Source: Luteimonas arsenica
GTDB taxonomy: Bacteria > Pseudomonadota > Gammaproteobacteria > Xanthomonadales > Xanthomonadaceae
Assembly (NCBI RefSeq): GCF_004352825.1
Contig: NZ_SJRW01000002.1
Location: 744,001 to 808,000 of the forward strand
Length of the DNA stretch: 64,000 nucleotides
Direction: 5' to 3'
Both the position numbers and the translations under genes were made by a program. Below the pieces are notes generated by a model. The model saw nothing but the letters and a program-made list of their open reading frames with translations, did not search any database and had not been told where the DNA came from. Every line of letters begins with the position of its first letter. Position 1 is the first letter of the stretch. This document shows, in pieces, positions 27,028-35,950 of the stretch.

Positions 27028-27605
27028 CGGAAATCCTCCAGTCGCTTCTGCAGCGCGTCGCGCGCGCGCGACAGGTGTGTCTTGACCGAACCCTCGCTGC
27101 AGCCCATGACGCGCGCGGTCGTCGCCACGTCCAGCTCTTCCAGGATGCGCAGGCCGAAGGCCTCGCGCTGGCGCCGCGGCAGGTCGCGCAGCGCCGCGAC
27201 CAGCTCGCCCCAGGCCTCGCGGCCGTCGTGGGCACGCGAGGGGTCGGGCTCGTCGCCGGCCCACTCCACGCCCGCCTCCTGGCGCTCGTCGGCGGAGGTC
27301 ATCCAGCCCAGGCGCAGGGTCCGCCGGCGCTGCGCGTCGACGATGCGGCTGCGCAGGATCGTCCAGAACAGCGGTGTCCACTCGTCGGCCGGACGCTCGC
27401 GGTAGCCGAGCATCTTCACCATCGCGTCCTGCACCACGTCCATCGCGTCCTCGCGGTGGCGCAGGCCGGCCTCGGCGAAGCGGTAGGCGCGCGCGGCGAC
27501 GCCGTCGAGGAAGCCCTCGAGGGTCCCGGCGCCCGCCGCCGTGGCGGTGGACGCGGCGGCGGACGGGGACATGGCGTCTGCTGGCATGCCGTCCAGCATA
27601 GCCAT
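27024..27605 (-). CDS. RNA polymerase sigma factor, ECF/sigma-70 family
   Basis: A 193-residue sigma factor with region 2 (LRHREDAMDVVQDAMVKML, WTPLFWTILRSRIVDAQRRR) and region 4 (LPRRQREAFGLRILEELDVA, MGCSEGSVKTHLSRARDAL). The linker between them carries an acidic insertion (DERQEAGVEWAGDEPDP). Start is uncertain: ATGs at 27605 and 27587 are both possible. It heads a three-gene unit with the DUF3619-like and DUF3106 proteins and is divergent from pntAB. The stimulus is unknown; an envelope signal is plausible from the partner proteins. Confidence 0.88.
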   Translation of the reverse strand: MAMLDGMPADAMSPSAAASTATAAGAGTLEGFLDGVAARAYRFAEAGLRHREDAMDVVQDAMVKMLGYRERPADEWTPLFWTILRSRIVDAQRRRTLRLGWMTSADERQEAGVEWAGDEPDPSRAHDGREAWGELVAALRDLPRRQREAFGLRILEELDVATTARVMGCSEGSVKTHLSRARDALQKRLEDFR

Positions 27606-27729
27606 CTCGATGCCGCTGCGATGTGGGTGCAGGCTGCCGTCCATCCACGTGCGTCCCTGGGGTCGGGGAAGACAACGCACGCGGCGGCATCCGGTTGACA
27701 GCCGCGGTGGCGATGGTGGCCGGGGCGGT

Positions 27730-27760
27730 TATGATCGGCCTGGGCAGCCTCCGGGGAGAG
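27730..27760 (+). promoter_or_regulatory. Candidate -10 element and RBS for pntAB-pntB
   Basis: TATGAT at 27730-27735 and the GGGGAGAG ribosome-binding site at 27753-27760 precede the GTG start of pntAB, suggesting its own promoter. A TTGACA occurs at 27695-27700, but 29 bp from the -10 is outside the normal sigma-70 spacing. Confidence 0.4.
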
Positions 27761-27765
27761 CACGC

Positions 27766-28079
27766 GTGGCCGATGGATTCGTGGCGCTGTACATCTTCAT
27801 GCTGGCGGCGATCGCCGGCCACGTGATCATCTCGCGGGTGCCGGTGATCCTGCACACGCCGCTGATGTCGGGTTCCAACTTCATCCACGGCATCGTGCTG
27901 ATCGGTGCGATGGTGGTGCTGGGGCACGCGGACACCACCCTAGAGAAGGCGATCGGCTTCCTGGCGGTGCTGATGGGCGCGGGCAACGCCGCCGGTGGCT
28001 ACGTGGTCACCGAGCGCATGCTCGAGATGTTCAAGCCCAGCGGCAAGGGCAAAGACAAGGATGACAAGGAGGGCGGCGC

Positions 28080-28083
<4 letters not shown>
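27766..28083 (+). CDS. pntAB: NAD(P) transhydrogenase subunit alpha, part 2
   Basis: A 105-residue membrane subunit (domain II part) of the transhydrogenase. Three hydrophobic helices are visible (FVALYIFMLAAIAGHVIIS, FIHGIVLIGAMVVLGH, AIGFLAVLMGAGNAAGGYVV) and the tail is highly charged (GKGKDKDDKEG). The GTG start follows the GGGGAGAG site. The stop overlaps the pntB ATG by 4 nt. It is separated from pntAA by the inverted sigma-factor operon, so it must be transcribed independently or by read-through. Confidence 0.93.
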
Positions 28084-29477
<1,394 letters not shown>

Positions 29478-29486
29478 GCCGCCGGC

Positions 29487-29900
29487 TCAGCGACCCCACA
29501 CCGCAGCGGCCACCAGCCCTGCCGCCAGCCAGGCCAGGTCCACCGTGTCGTTCGCGAGGCGGACCAGCAGCCAGGCGTACTCGGGCCCGATCCTGGCCAT
29601 CGACGTCCAGACGGGCAGGCCGAGCATGCGTCCGACCTGCTCGGCGGCGATGCCCCAGTTCGCCAGCACGATCGCCACCGCCGTCGCCGCCAGGGCCAGG
29701 CCTGCTCTCGCGGCACCGGGGCGATGACCGCCCATGCGCAGCAGCAGGGCGGCATCCAGCGCTGCGATGACGGCCATCCAGCTGCATTGCTGTCCCGACT
29801 TCTGGACCAGCAGCACCCATGCCGCGGCGATGCCGAAGCTGCCGACCAGCGCCAGTGCCGGCGCCGGGGCCCAGGTGCGCCGGGGTGGAGTTGGGGGCAT
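29487..29900 (-). CDS. Small integral membrane protein, unknown
   Basis: A 137-residue hydrophobic protein with about four membrane segments (LALVGSFGIAAAWVLLVQ, MAVIAALDAALLLRM, LALAATAVAIVLANWGIA, LAWLAAGLVAAAVWG). I do not recognise a family. The ATG at 29900 is preferred to a GTG four codons upstream. It is convergent with pntB and divergent from sufT, so it stands alone as a transcription unit. Confidence 0.6.
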   Translation of the reverse strand: MPPTPPRRTWAPAPALALVGSFGIAAAWVLLVQKSGQQCSWMAVIAALDAALLLRMGGHRPGAARAGLALAATAVAIVLANWGIAAEQVGRMLGLPVWTSMARIGPEYAWLLVRLANDTVDLAWLAAGLVAAAVWGR

Positions 29901-29949
29901 GGAACGCAGCACCGTCCAGGGCGGTACAGGATAGCGTCCCGGCGGACGG

Positions 29950-29955
29950 TAGAAT
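29950..29955 (+). promoter_or_regulatory. Candidate -10 element for sufT
   Basis: TAGAAT at 29950-29955 would place the transcription start near 29962, giving a leader of about 25 nt before the sufT ATG at 29987. This supports that ATG over the upstream in-frame one at 29954, which would overlap the -10. Confidence 0.4.
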
Positions 29956-29986
29956 GGATGTCCTCACGCAAGGTCCCGGACGCCCC

Positions 29987-30538
29987 ATGTATTCCCGCAA
30001 CAGCGAACCTGTCCGCCTGGAGCGCGACTGCGCCGCGGTCCTCGTGCCGCAGGGCGACGAGGTCACCCTGCCGGCGGGCAGCGTGGGCTACATCACCCAG
30101 GCGCTGGGCGGCAGCTTTACGGTGTTCGTGGAGGGCAACCTGTTCCGCATCGCCGGTCCCGACGCCGATGCCATCGGCAAGGAGCCGCCGGCGCCGCTGG
30201 AGCTGGAAGAGGGCGCCGACGACGCCGCGGTCGAACGGCTGGTGTGGAGCCAGCTGCGCACCTGTTTCGACCCCGAGATCCCGATCAACATCGTCGACCT
30301 GGGCCTGGTCTACGAGGCCAACCTGGTCCGCCGTGATGACGGCCAGCGCCTGGTCGAGGTGCGCATGACCCTGACCGCGCCGGGCTGCGGCATGGGCGAG
30401 ATCCTGGTGGACGACGTGCGCAGCAAGCTGGAGATGATCCCGACCGTGGCCGAGGCCGACGTCGAGCTGGTCTTCGACCCGCCGTGGACCCGCAACATGA
30501 TGTCCGAGGCCGCGCGCCTGGAAACCGGAATGTTCTGA
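29987..30538 (+). CDS. sufT: SufT-family Fe-S cluster assembly protein
   Basis: A 183-residue protein of the SufT type. The N-terminal part (SEPVRLERDCAAVLVPQGDE, LPAGSVGYITQALGGSFTVF) is characteristic of proteobacterial SufT. The C-terminal part is a MIP18/DUF59 domain (CFDPEIPINIVDLGLVYEA, MTLTAPGCGMGEILVDDV, FDPPWTRNMMSEAAR). Such proteins act late in iron-sulfur cluster assembly or transfer. The rest of the suf operon is not in the window. The start follows the -10-like TAGAAT noted upstream. Confidence 0.88.
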   Translation: MYSRNSEPVRLERDCAAVLVPQGDEVTLPAGSVGYITQALGGSFTVFVEGNLFRIAGPDADAIGKEPPAPLELEEGADDAAVERLVWSQLRTCFDPEIPINIVDLGLVYEANLVRRDDGQRLVEVRMTLTAPGCGMGEILVDDVRSKLEMIPTVAEADVELVFDPPWTRNMMSEAARLETGMF

Positions 30539-30813
30539 GGGGCGGGCGCAAGGCCCGGAATTCCCTTTACGGTGTGTGAATTCACTGAATAGCGATAAGC
30601 GTCACGTTTCGTGATGCTGAATACGCACGCTCGCGGCTTGCGCCTGGTTTAGGTGTCGCTTAGCGTCACTTTGCGGACGAAATGTGTCAGTTCGCATCGT
30701 GCGCAGGCAGGTGCCATCGTCGGGGAGGGGTTCCCGGAGCGGCGCCTGCCGGCACGAACCGCACGGGCGGCTTTCCGCCCATCCAATCCAACTCCGTTCC
30801 GGGAAAACATCAA
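30539..30813 (+). promoter_or_regulatory. Upstream region of the secreted protease with repeats
   Basis: This 275-bp interval contains the palindrome GTGAATTCAC (30576-30585), the inverted repeat TCACG-TTT-CGTGA (30602-30614), and a direct repeat AGCGTCAC at 30598-30605 and 30662-30669. It is less GC-rich than its surroundings. No convincing -35/-10 pair was found. The elements are candidate binding sites controlling protease expression; the CRP-like spacing TGTGA-N6-TCACA is not met. Confidence 0.45.
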
Positions 30814-32874
30814 ATGACCGACGCAAAGCTCAGCCGCGCGCGATTGCATGCCCTCGCGCTCGCCACCACCGTGGCCCTGTCGGCCCTGGCCGCTCCGGCC
30901 TTCGCTGCCGGCGAAGGTGCAGAACGCATCAACCTCAGCGGCCTCCAGGGTTCAGAGCAGTACGACCGTTTCATCGTGAAGTACGTTGATGGCAGCCCCG
31001 AGCAGGCCAGCGCCAAGGACCGCGATGCGGCCCTGCAGAAGGCGGCGGGCGTGATGCCGGCTTCGATGCGCGCGGCACCGCTGTCGCTGCGCCACCAGCG
31101 CCGGATGGCGGTGGGCGCCGAAGTGGTGACCACCAATCGCAAGCTCGACCGGGTCGAGGCCGAGAGCCTGATGCGCCAGCTCGCGGCCAACCCGAACGTC
31201 GAGTACGTCGAGGTTGACCAGCTGCTGCAACACCAGTTGACGCCGAACGATCCGCGCTACAACCAGCAGTGGGGCTACTTCAACGCCACCGGCGGCATCC
31301 GTGCCGACCAGGCCTGGGACGTGAGCACAGGTTCGGGCGTGGTGGTGGCGGTACTCGACACCGGCAGCACCAGCCACAGCGACCTCAACGGCAACACCAT
31401 CGCCGGCTACGACATGATCAGCGATGCGACCGTGGGCGGCGACGGCAACGGGCGTGATTCCAATCCCGCCGATCCGGGCGACTACTATGGCGGCCAGTCC
31501 TCGAGCTGGCACGGCACCCATGTCGCCGGCACGGTGGCGGCACTGACCAACAACAACAACGGCGTGGCGGGTACCGCGTTCAACGCGAAGATCTCGCACG
31601 TGCGCGTGCTGGGTCGCGGCGGCGGCTACACCTCCGACATCGCCGACGGCATCATCTGGGCCTCGGGCGGTTCGGTGTCGGGCGTGCCCGCCAACCAGAA
31701 CCCGGCGGAGGTGATCAACCTCAGCCTGGGCGGTTCGGGCTCCTGCGGCAGCGCGACCCAGAACGCGATCAACGGCGCGGTGTCGCGCGGCACCACGGTG
31801 GTGGTGGCTGCGGGCAACAGCAACGCGAACGTGTCGGGCTTCACGCCGGCGAACTGCAACAACGTGATCGCGGTGGCGGCGACCGACCAGAACGGTTCGC
31901 GGGCGAGCTTCTCGAACTACGGCAGCGGCATCGACATCTCGGCGCCGGGCGTGGGGATCATGTCGACGCTCAACAGCGGCAGCACGAGCCCGGGTTCGGA
32001 AAGCTACGCCTCGTACAATGGCACCTCGATGGCGGCGCCGCACGTGGCCGGCGTGGTCGCGCTGATGCAGTCGGCGGCCAGCAGCCCGCTGACCCCGGCG
32101 CAGATCGAGTCGATCATCAAGAGCACGGCGCGGCCGCTGCCGGGTTCGTGTTCCGGCGGTTGCGGCGCGGGCATCATCAACGCCAAGGCCGCGGTGGATG
32201 CGGTCAGCGGCGGTGGTGGCCCGGGTCCCGGCCCCAATCCGGGGGAACTGCAGAACGGTACGCCGGTGACCGGCGTGTCCGGTGCGTCCGGCAGCACCCA
32301 GTACTGGACGATTACGGTCCCCGCGGGTGCCACCAACCTCAACATCGCCACCAGCGGCGGCAGCGGCGACGCCGACCTCTACGTCCGTCGCGGCTCGCAG
32401 CCGACCACGTCGAGCTACGACTGCCGTCCGTACCGCAGCGGCAACAACGAGAGCTGCAGCTTCGCCAGCCCGCAGGCGGGTACCTACCACGTCATGGTGC
32501 GTGGCTACTCGGCATTCTCAGGGCTGACGCTGACCGCCAGCTACAACGCCGGCGGCGGTGGCGGCGGCAACCAGCTGACCAACGGCGTGCCGGTCACCGG
32601 CCTGTCGGGTTCGGCGGGCAACGAGCGCCGCTACACCATCCAGGTCCCGGCGGGCCGCAGCCAGCTGCGGCTGCAGCTCTCCGGCGGCACGGGTGATGCC
32701 GACCTGTACGTGCGCCAGGGTTCGGCGCCGACCACGTCGAGCTACAACTGCCGGCCGTACCTGACCGGCAACAACGAGACCTGCACCTTCAACAGCCCGG
32801 CTGCGGGCACCTGGCACATCATGGTGCGCGGCTACAGCGCGTACTCGGGCGTGTCCCTGCTCGGCACCTACTGA
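30814..32874 (+). CDS. Secreted subtilisin-like S8 serine protease with two PPC domains
   Basis: A 686-residue preproenzyme: signal peptide (ALATTVALSALAAPAFA), an I9-type inhibitory prodomain to about residue 140, then the S8 catalytic domain. The triad is visible as Asp182 (VVVAVLDTGS), His233 (SSWHGTHVAGT) and Ser405 (YNGTSMAAPHVAG). After a Gly/Pro linker, two tandem PPC domains (about 478-578 and 587-686) share GDADLYVR, TTSSY, CRPY, GNNE and MVRGYSA motifs; such domains are usually removed during maturation. Exported, probably by Sec and type II secretion. Its own promoter region and a strong terminator make it monocistronic. Confidence 0.95.
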   Translation: MTDAKLSRARLHALALATTVALSALAAPAFAAGEGAERINLSGLQGSEQYDRFIVKYVDGSPEQASAKDRDAALQKAAGVMPASMRAAPLSLRHQRRMAVGAEVVTTNRKLDRVEAESLMRQLAANPNVEYVEVDQLLQHQLTPNDPRYNQQWGYFNATGGIRADQAWDVSTGSGVVVAVLDTGSTSHSDLNGNTIAGYDMISDATVGGDGNGRDSNPADPGDYYGGQSSSWHGTHVAGTVAALTNNNNGVAGTAFNAKISHVRVLGRGGGYTSDIADGIIWASGGSVSGVPANQNPAEVINLSLGGSGSCGSATQNAINGAVSRGTTVVVAAGNSNANVSGFTPANCNNVIAVAATDQNGSRASFSNYGSGIDISAPGVGIMSTLNSGSTSPGSESYASYNGTSMAAPHVAGVVALMQSAASSPLTPAQIESIIKSTARPLPGSCSGGCGAGIINAKAAVDAVSGGGGPGPGPNPGELQNGTPVTGVSGASGSTQYWTITVPAGATNLNIATSGGSGDADLYVRRGSQPTTSSYDCRPYRSGNNESCSFASPQAGTYHVMVRGYSAFSGLTLTASYNAGGGGGGNQLTNGVPVTGLSGSAGNERRYTIQVPAGRSQLRLQLSGGTGDADLYVRQGSAPTTSSYNCRPYLTGNNETCTFNSPAAGTWHIMVRGYSAYSGVSLLGTY
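32247..32871 (+). repeat. Tandem duplication encoding two PPC domains
   Basis: The two C-terminal domains of the protease are homologous direct repeats of about 300 bp (start near 32247 and 32574), sharing runs such as GACCACGTCGAGCTAC and GCCGACCT. They may recombine to give one- or three-domain variants. Confidence 0.7.
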
Positions 32875-32890
32875 TCGCCGAGGCTCCATG

Positions 32891-32930
32891 GGCGGCGGGC
32901 GGGGCAACCCGCCCGCCGCCTTCGTTTCTT
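32891..32930 (+). terminator. Rho-independent terminator after the S8 protease
   Basis: A perfect 13-bp stem (GGCGGCGGGCGGG / CCCGCCCGCCGCC) closed by a GCAA tetraloop is followed by TTCGTTTCTT. It lies 16 bp after the protease stop and is the best intrinsic terminator in the window. Confidence 0.88.
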
Positions 32931-33008
32931 GGGGGGCTGGCCCCCGGGCACCGGCCCCAGCTGTCGTGCAATGATCGCGACTGCGATCCATCAGGTGAGG
33001 AAGAGGGG

Positions 33009-34346
33009 ATGAACATGCGAATCCTGGCCGGGCCGCTGGCTGCGGCCTGCCTGCTGCTGGCCTCCGGGGCGGTGTCCGCGCACGATCACGGCGCGATGGC
33101 CTTCGATCCGATGGCGCCGGTGTACGTGGTCGCCGAACGCGGCACCTTCCAGGCCGCGCTGCGCGACTTCAGCGGACAGGTCTCGCCGCGTCGCGACGCG
33201 CTGGGCCGGCAACTGGTGCTGGCCGGCATGCGCGAACACCAGCTCGAAGACCTCAGTCGCCACGTGCACGAGGTCGAGCGCCGCTGCGGCGGCTACTTCG
33301 CCTTCGCCACCCGCGCCGAAGCCGAGGCCTTCGTGGCCTCCGACGCGTCGCTTCGCGGCTTCCGCGCGGCGCTGCCGGCCTACGCCATCGAGCACCAGGG
33401 CATGGTCAATGGCTGGCTGCCGCAGGTTTCCGAGCCTGCGATCCGGGCCACCATCCAGCACCTGTCCACGGCGTGGCCCAACCGCTACTACGCCAGCAGC
33501 CACGGGCACGCGGCGCCGCTGTGGATTCGCGACCAGTGGCTGTCGCTGGCCGCCGGGCGCAGCGACGTCAGCGCCGAGCTCTTCACCGCCTGCAACAACT
33601 GCGGTGGCCAGCCCTCCGTGATCCTCACCATCCAGGGCACCGACCTTGCCGACGAGATCGTGGTGCTGGGCGGGCACCTGGACTCGATCTCGAACTCGGG
33701 ATCGGGTGACCACATGAACGCCCCGGGCGCGGATGATGACGCCTCGGGCATCGCCACCCTGACCGAAGTCCTGCGCATCGCCATGGTCGAGGGCTACCGG
33801 CCGCGGCGCACGGTGATGTTCATGGCCTATTCGGCCGAGGAGGTCGGCCTGCGCGGCTCGCGCGCCATCGCCCAGCGGTTCGCGGCCGAGGGCCGCAACG
33901 TGGTCGGTGTGCTGCAGATGGACATGACCAACTACAGGTCACCGGGCTCGACCAGCGACATCCGGGTGATGACCGACAACTCGAACCCGCAGCTGGTGCA
34001 GTTCCTGAAGGACCTGTTCGACGCCTACCTCGCGCCGCTGGGCTACACGCGCAGCGACTCGAGCTGTGGTTACGCCTGCTCCGACCACGCTTCGTGGACG
34101 CAGGCGGGCTTCCCGGCGGCGATGTATGACGAAGGTCCGTTCTTCCCGCTGCTGCACACCACCAACGACACCCTGGACAGGCTCGGCGGCAATGCGCAGC
34201 ACGCGACCATCATCGCCCGCCTTGGCCTGGCCTTCATGGGCGAACTGGGCAGGGAGGCCAAGGCGCGCCTGCAGCCACCGCCGCCGATCACGCCGCCATC
34301 CGGCGATTCACGCCTGAGGCGCCCGACCTTGCCGCCCCGACCGTAG
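33009..34346 (+). CDS. Secreted M28-family zinc aminopeptidase
   Basis: A 445-residue exported metallopeptidase related to Vibrio leucyl aminopeptidase. The signal peptide (LAAACLLLASGAVSA) leads into a propeptide rich in charged residues, then the M28 domain. Zinc ligands and catalytic residues are seen in VVLGGHLDSIS, APGADDDASGIAT, AYSAEEVGLRGS, LQMDMTNY and the final HTTNDTLD. A cysteine pair (SSCGYACSDHASW) matches the disulfide next to the active site. The tail is Pro-rich. It probably completes extracellular peptide breakdown begun by the adjacent protease, but is transcribed separately after that gene's terminator. Confidence 0.92.
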   Translation: MNMRILAGPLAAACLLLASGAVSAHDHGAMAFDPMAPVYVVAERGTFQAALRDFSGQVSPRRDALGRQLVLAGMREHQLEDLSRHVHEVERRCGGYFAFATRAEAEAFVASDASLRGFRAALPAYAIEHQGMVNGWLPQVSEPAIRATIQHLSTAWPNRYYASSHGHAAPLWIRDQWLSLAAGRSDVSAELFTACNNCGGQPSVILTIQGTDLADEIVVLGGHLDSISNSGSGDHMNAPGADDDASGIATLTEVLRIAMVEGYRPRRTVMFMAYSAEEVGLRGSRAIAQRFAAEGRNVVGVLQMDMTNYRSPGSTSDIRVMTDNSNPQLVQFLKDLFDAYLAPLGYTRSDSSCGYACSDHASWTQAGFPAAMYDEGPFFPLLHTTNDTLDRLGGNAQHATIIARLGLAFMGELGREAKARLQPPPPITPPSGDSRLRRPTLPPRP

Positions 34347-34350
34347 CGGG

Positions 34351-34375
34351 CCTTTCCCCGCACTGCGGGGAAAGG
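34351..34375. terminator. Hairpin between convergent aminopeptidase and asparaginase genes
   Basis: CCTTTCCCCGC-ACT-GCGGGGAAAGG is a perfect 11-bp stem with a 3-nt loop filling the 31-bp gap between two convergent stops. It probably serves both genes. Its core CCCCGC-NNN-GCGGGG is shared with the hairpins at 14998 and 17732. Confidence 0.65.
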
Positions 34376-34377
34376 GT

Positions 34378-34863
34378 TCACGCGGGTTCGAAACGGTTCG
34401 CTGCGACGTTCTTGCGGACCTTGAGCGGATCCCAGATACGGCCGTTCATGGCGATGTAGACGCCCGCGGCCAGCGATTGCACCGCGCCCACCGCGGTGCC
34501 GATGTTGAACTCCGCGTCCGAGCCGCGGAATCGCGCCGGATTGAGCGCGCCGGTGAGCACGATGGTGCGGTCGTCCAGCGGTGCCAGCGCCTTCGCGGTC
34601 TCGACCATGGTGTCGGTGCCGTGGGTGATCAGCACATGGCGCGCCGGCTGGGCTGCGATGGTGGCGCGCAGCAGCTCGCGGTCGGCGTCGTCGATGTGCA
34701 GGGAATCCTTGCGGATGATCGGGATCACCCGGAAGCGGAAGGCGACCCCAAGCTCCTCCAGGATGCGCCCGATCTGCGGCTCGCCCACCTGGAAGTCCGA
34801 CTTGTCGTCGAAATAGACCTTGTCGATCGTGCCGCCGGTGGTGACGATCAGCAGTTCATCCAT
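34378..34863 (-). CDS. Single-domain asparaginase-like protein
   Basis: A 161-residue protein equal to the N-terminal domain of type I/II L-asparaginases. The first catalytic threonine lies in LLIVTTGGTIDKVYFD and the second in VLITHGTDTMVETAKAL, followed by TIVLTGALNPARFRGSDAEF. The second domain of normal asparaginases (about 330 residues) is absent and no remnant follows. Short forms like this are, as I recall, present in other xanthomonads, so it is probably a genuine family and not a truncation; activity is uncertain because the usual active site is completed across subunits. Confidence 0.82.
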   Translation of the reverse strand: MDELLIVTTGGTIDKVYFDDKSDFQVGEPQIGRILEELGVAFRFRVIPIIRKDSLHIDDADRELLRATIAAQPARHVLITHGTDTMVETAKALAPLDDRTIVLTGALNPARFRGSDAEFNIGTAVGAVQSLAAGVYIAMNGRIWDPLKVRKNVAANRFEPA

Positions 34864-34923
34864 CGCATGTTTCCTCGGGTGCGGACAGCCTGGCCGGCTC
34901 GCCGCGCGGGCCGGGTGCGCATT

Positions 34924-35271
34924 CTAGTCCCTGGCGCCGCGGCTGCCGAAGCGCGCGCTCAGTCCGGGCCAGTTGGCCGCCGCGATGATGCCCAGCGCCA
35001 GCGCCACTTCGCCCAGGGCGTAGCCGCGGCCCTCGCTGCGCTCCCAGGCCAGCATCACGCCATGGCAGAACCAGCCCAGGGCCAGCACCCCGGCCCAGAA
35101 AGCGGCCGTGCGCCGCCGCGCCAGCACGCCGATGGCGAGCAGCAGCGGTGGGAGCGCGAACAGCGCCAGCGCCTGCAGGTAGCGCGCATCGCCCGCGAAC
35201 CAGGCCGCGAACAGCGCCGCCAGCGCCAGCAGCAGGGCGGCGAGCAGGCGCCGCGATGCCGGCAGCGGCAT
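34924..35271 (-). CDS. DUF2069 small membrane protein
   Basis: A 115-residue protein with four hydrophobic segments (LLAALLLALAALFAAWFAG, ALALFALPPLLLAIGVLA, AAFWAGVLALGWFCHGVML, ALALGIIAAANWPGLSARF), matching DUF2069. In many gammaproteobacteria this gene lies next to wrbA, as here. Its ATG overlaps the wrbA stop by one base (TGATG), so translation is coupled. Function unknown. Confidence 0.85.
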   Translation of the reverse strand: MPLPASRRLLAALLLALAALFAAWFAGDARYLQALALFALPPLLLAIGVLARRRTAAFWAGVLALGWFCHGVMLAWERSEGRGYALGEVALALGIIAAANWPGLSARFGSRGARD

Positions 35272-35861
35272 CAGCCCAGCCTCGCCGCGAGCGTGGCGAC
35301 GCGCCGGCCCAGCGCACGGGCGAGCTTCGCCTCTTCGTCGCTGGGCGTGGGGTCGTTGTCGCCGCCGGCGACGTGGCTGGCGCCGTACGGGGTGCCGCCG
35401 GTGCGCGTCGCCGACAGCCCCGGCTCGGTGAACGGGATGCCGGCAATGACGCAGCCGTGGTGCAGCAGCGGCAGCATCATCGTCAGGAGCGTCGATTCCT
35501 GGCCGCCGTGCATCGTGGCCGTAGAGGTGAACACCGCCGCCGGCTTGCCGACCAGGGTGCCGCTGGCCCATTCGCTGCCGAGGCCGTCGATGAAGTGCTT
35601 CACCGGCGCGGCCATGTTGCCGAAGCGGGTCGGGCTGCCCAGCAGCAGACCAGCGCATTCGGCGAGGTCGCGGGATTCGACGTAGGGCGCGCCGTCGTCG
35701 GGCACCGGCGGCTGCGCGGCGACGGTCACCGGCGCCACCGGCGGCACCGTGCGCAGGCGCGCGGACATGCCCTCGACCTCGCCGATGCCGCGCGCCACCT
35801 GGCGTGCAAGGGCCGCGACCGAGCCGCCGCGGCTGTAGTACAGGACCAGGATCTCGGCCAT
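35271..35861 (-). CDS. wrbA: NAD(P)H:quinone oxidoreductase WrbA (type IV)
   Basis: A 196-residue flavodoxin-like enzyme. The FMN phosphate loop is LVLYYSRGGSVAALA, and further WrbA motifs are GLLLGSPTRFGNMAAPVKHF and FTSTATMHGGQESTLLTMM with a late GTPYGASHVAG segment. It reduces quinones by two electrons, avoiding radicals. A strong GGAGGAGA ribosome-binding site precedes the ATG, ruling out the longer in-frame start. Coupled to DUF2069 downstream; divergent from yihY. Confidence 0.92.
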   Translation of the reverse strand: MAEILVLYYSRGGSVAALARQVARGIGEVEGMSARLRTVPPVAPVTVAAQPPVPDDGAPYVESRDLAECAGLLLGSPTRFGNMAAPVKHFIDGLGSEWASGTLVGKPAAVFTSTATMHGGQESTLLTMMLPLLHHGCVIAGIPFTEPGLSATRTGGTPYGASHVAGGDNDPTPSDEEAKLARALGRRVATLAARLG

Positions 35862-35950
35862 GGAATCTCCTCCGGGGCCGGGAAGCATAGCCGCAGCCGC
35901 GCCCGGCGCGCTGCGCCGCGGCCGCGCCGCGATCGGTTAACCTCGCCACG

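Noticed and set aside
27541-27765. Longer in-frame start for pntAB
   Set aside because: The extension lies antisense to the sigma-factor gene and lacks resemblance to PntAB, while the GTG at 27766 has a good GGGGAGAG site.
30576-30585. GTGAATTCAC upstream of the protease as a CRP/Clp site
   Set aside because: CRP-type sites need TGTGA-N6-TCACA; here the half-sites are fused without the spacer.
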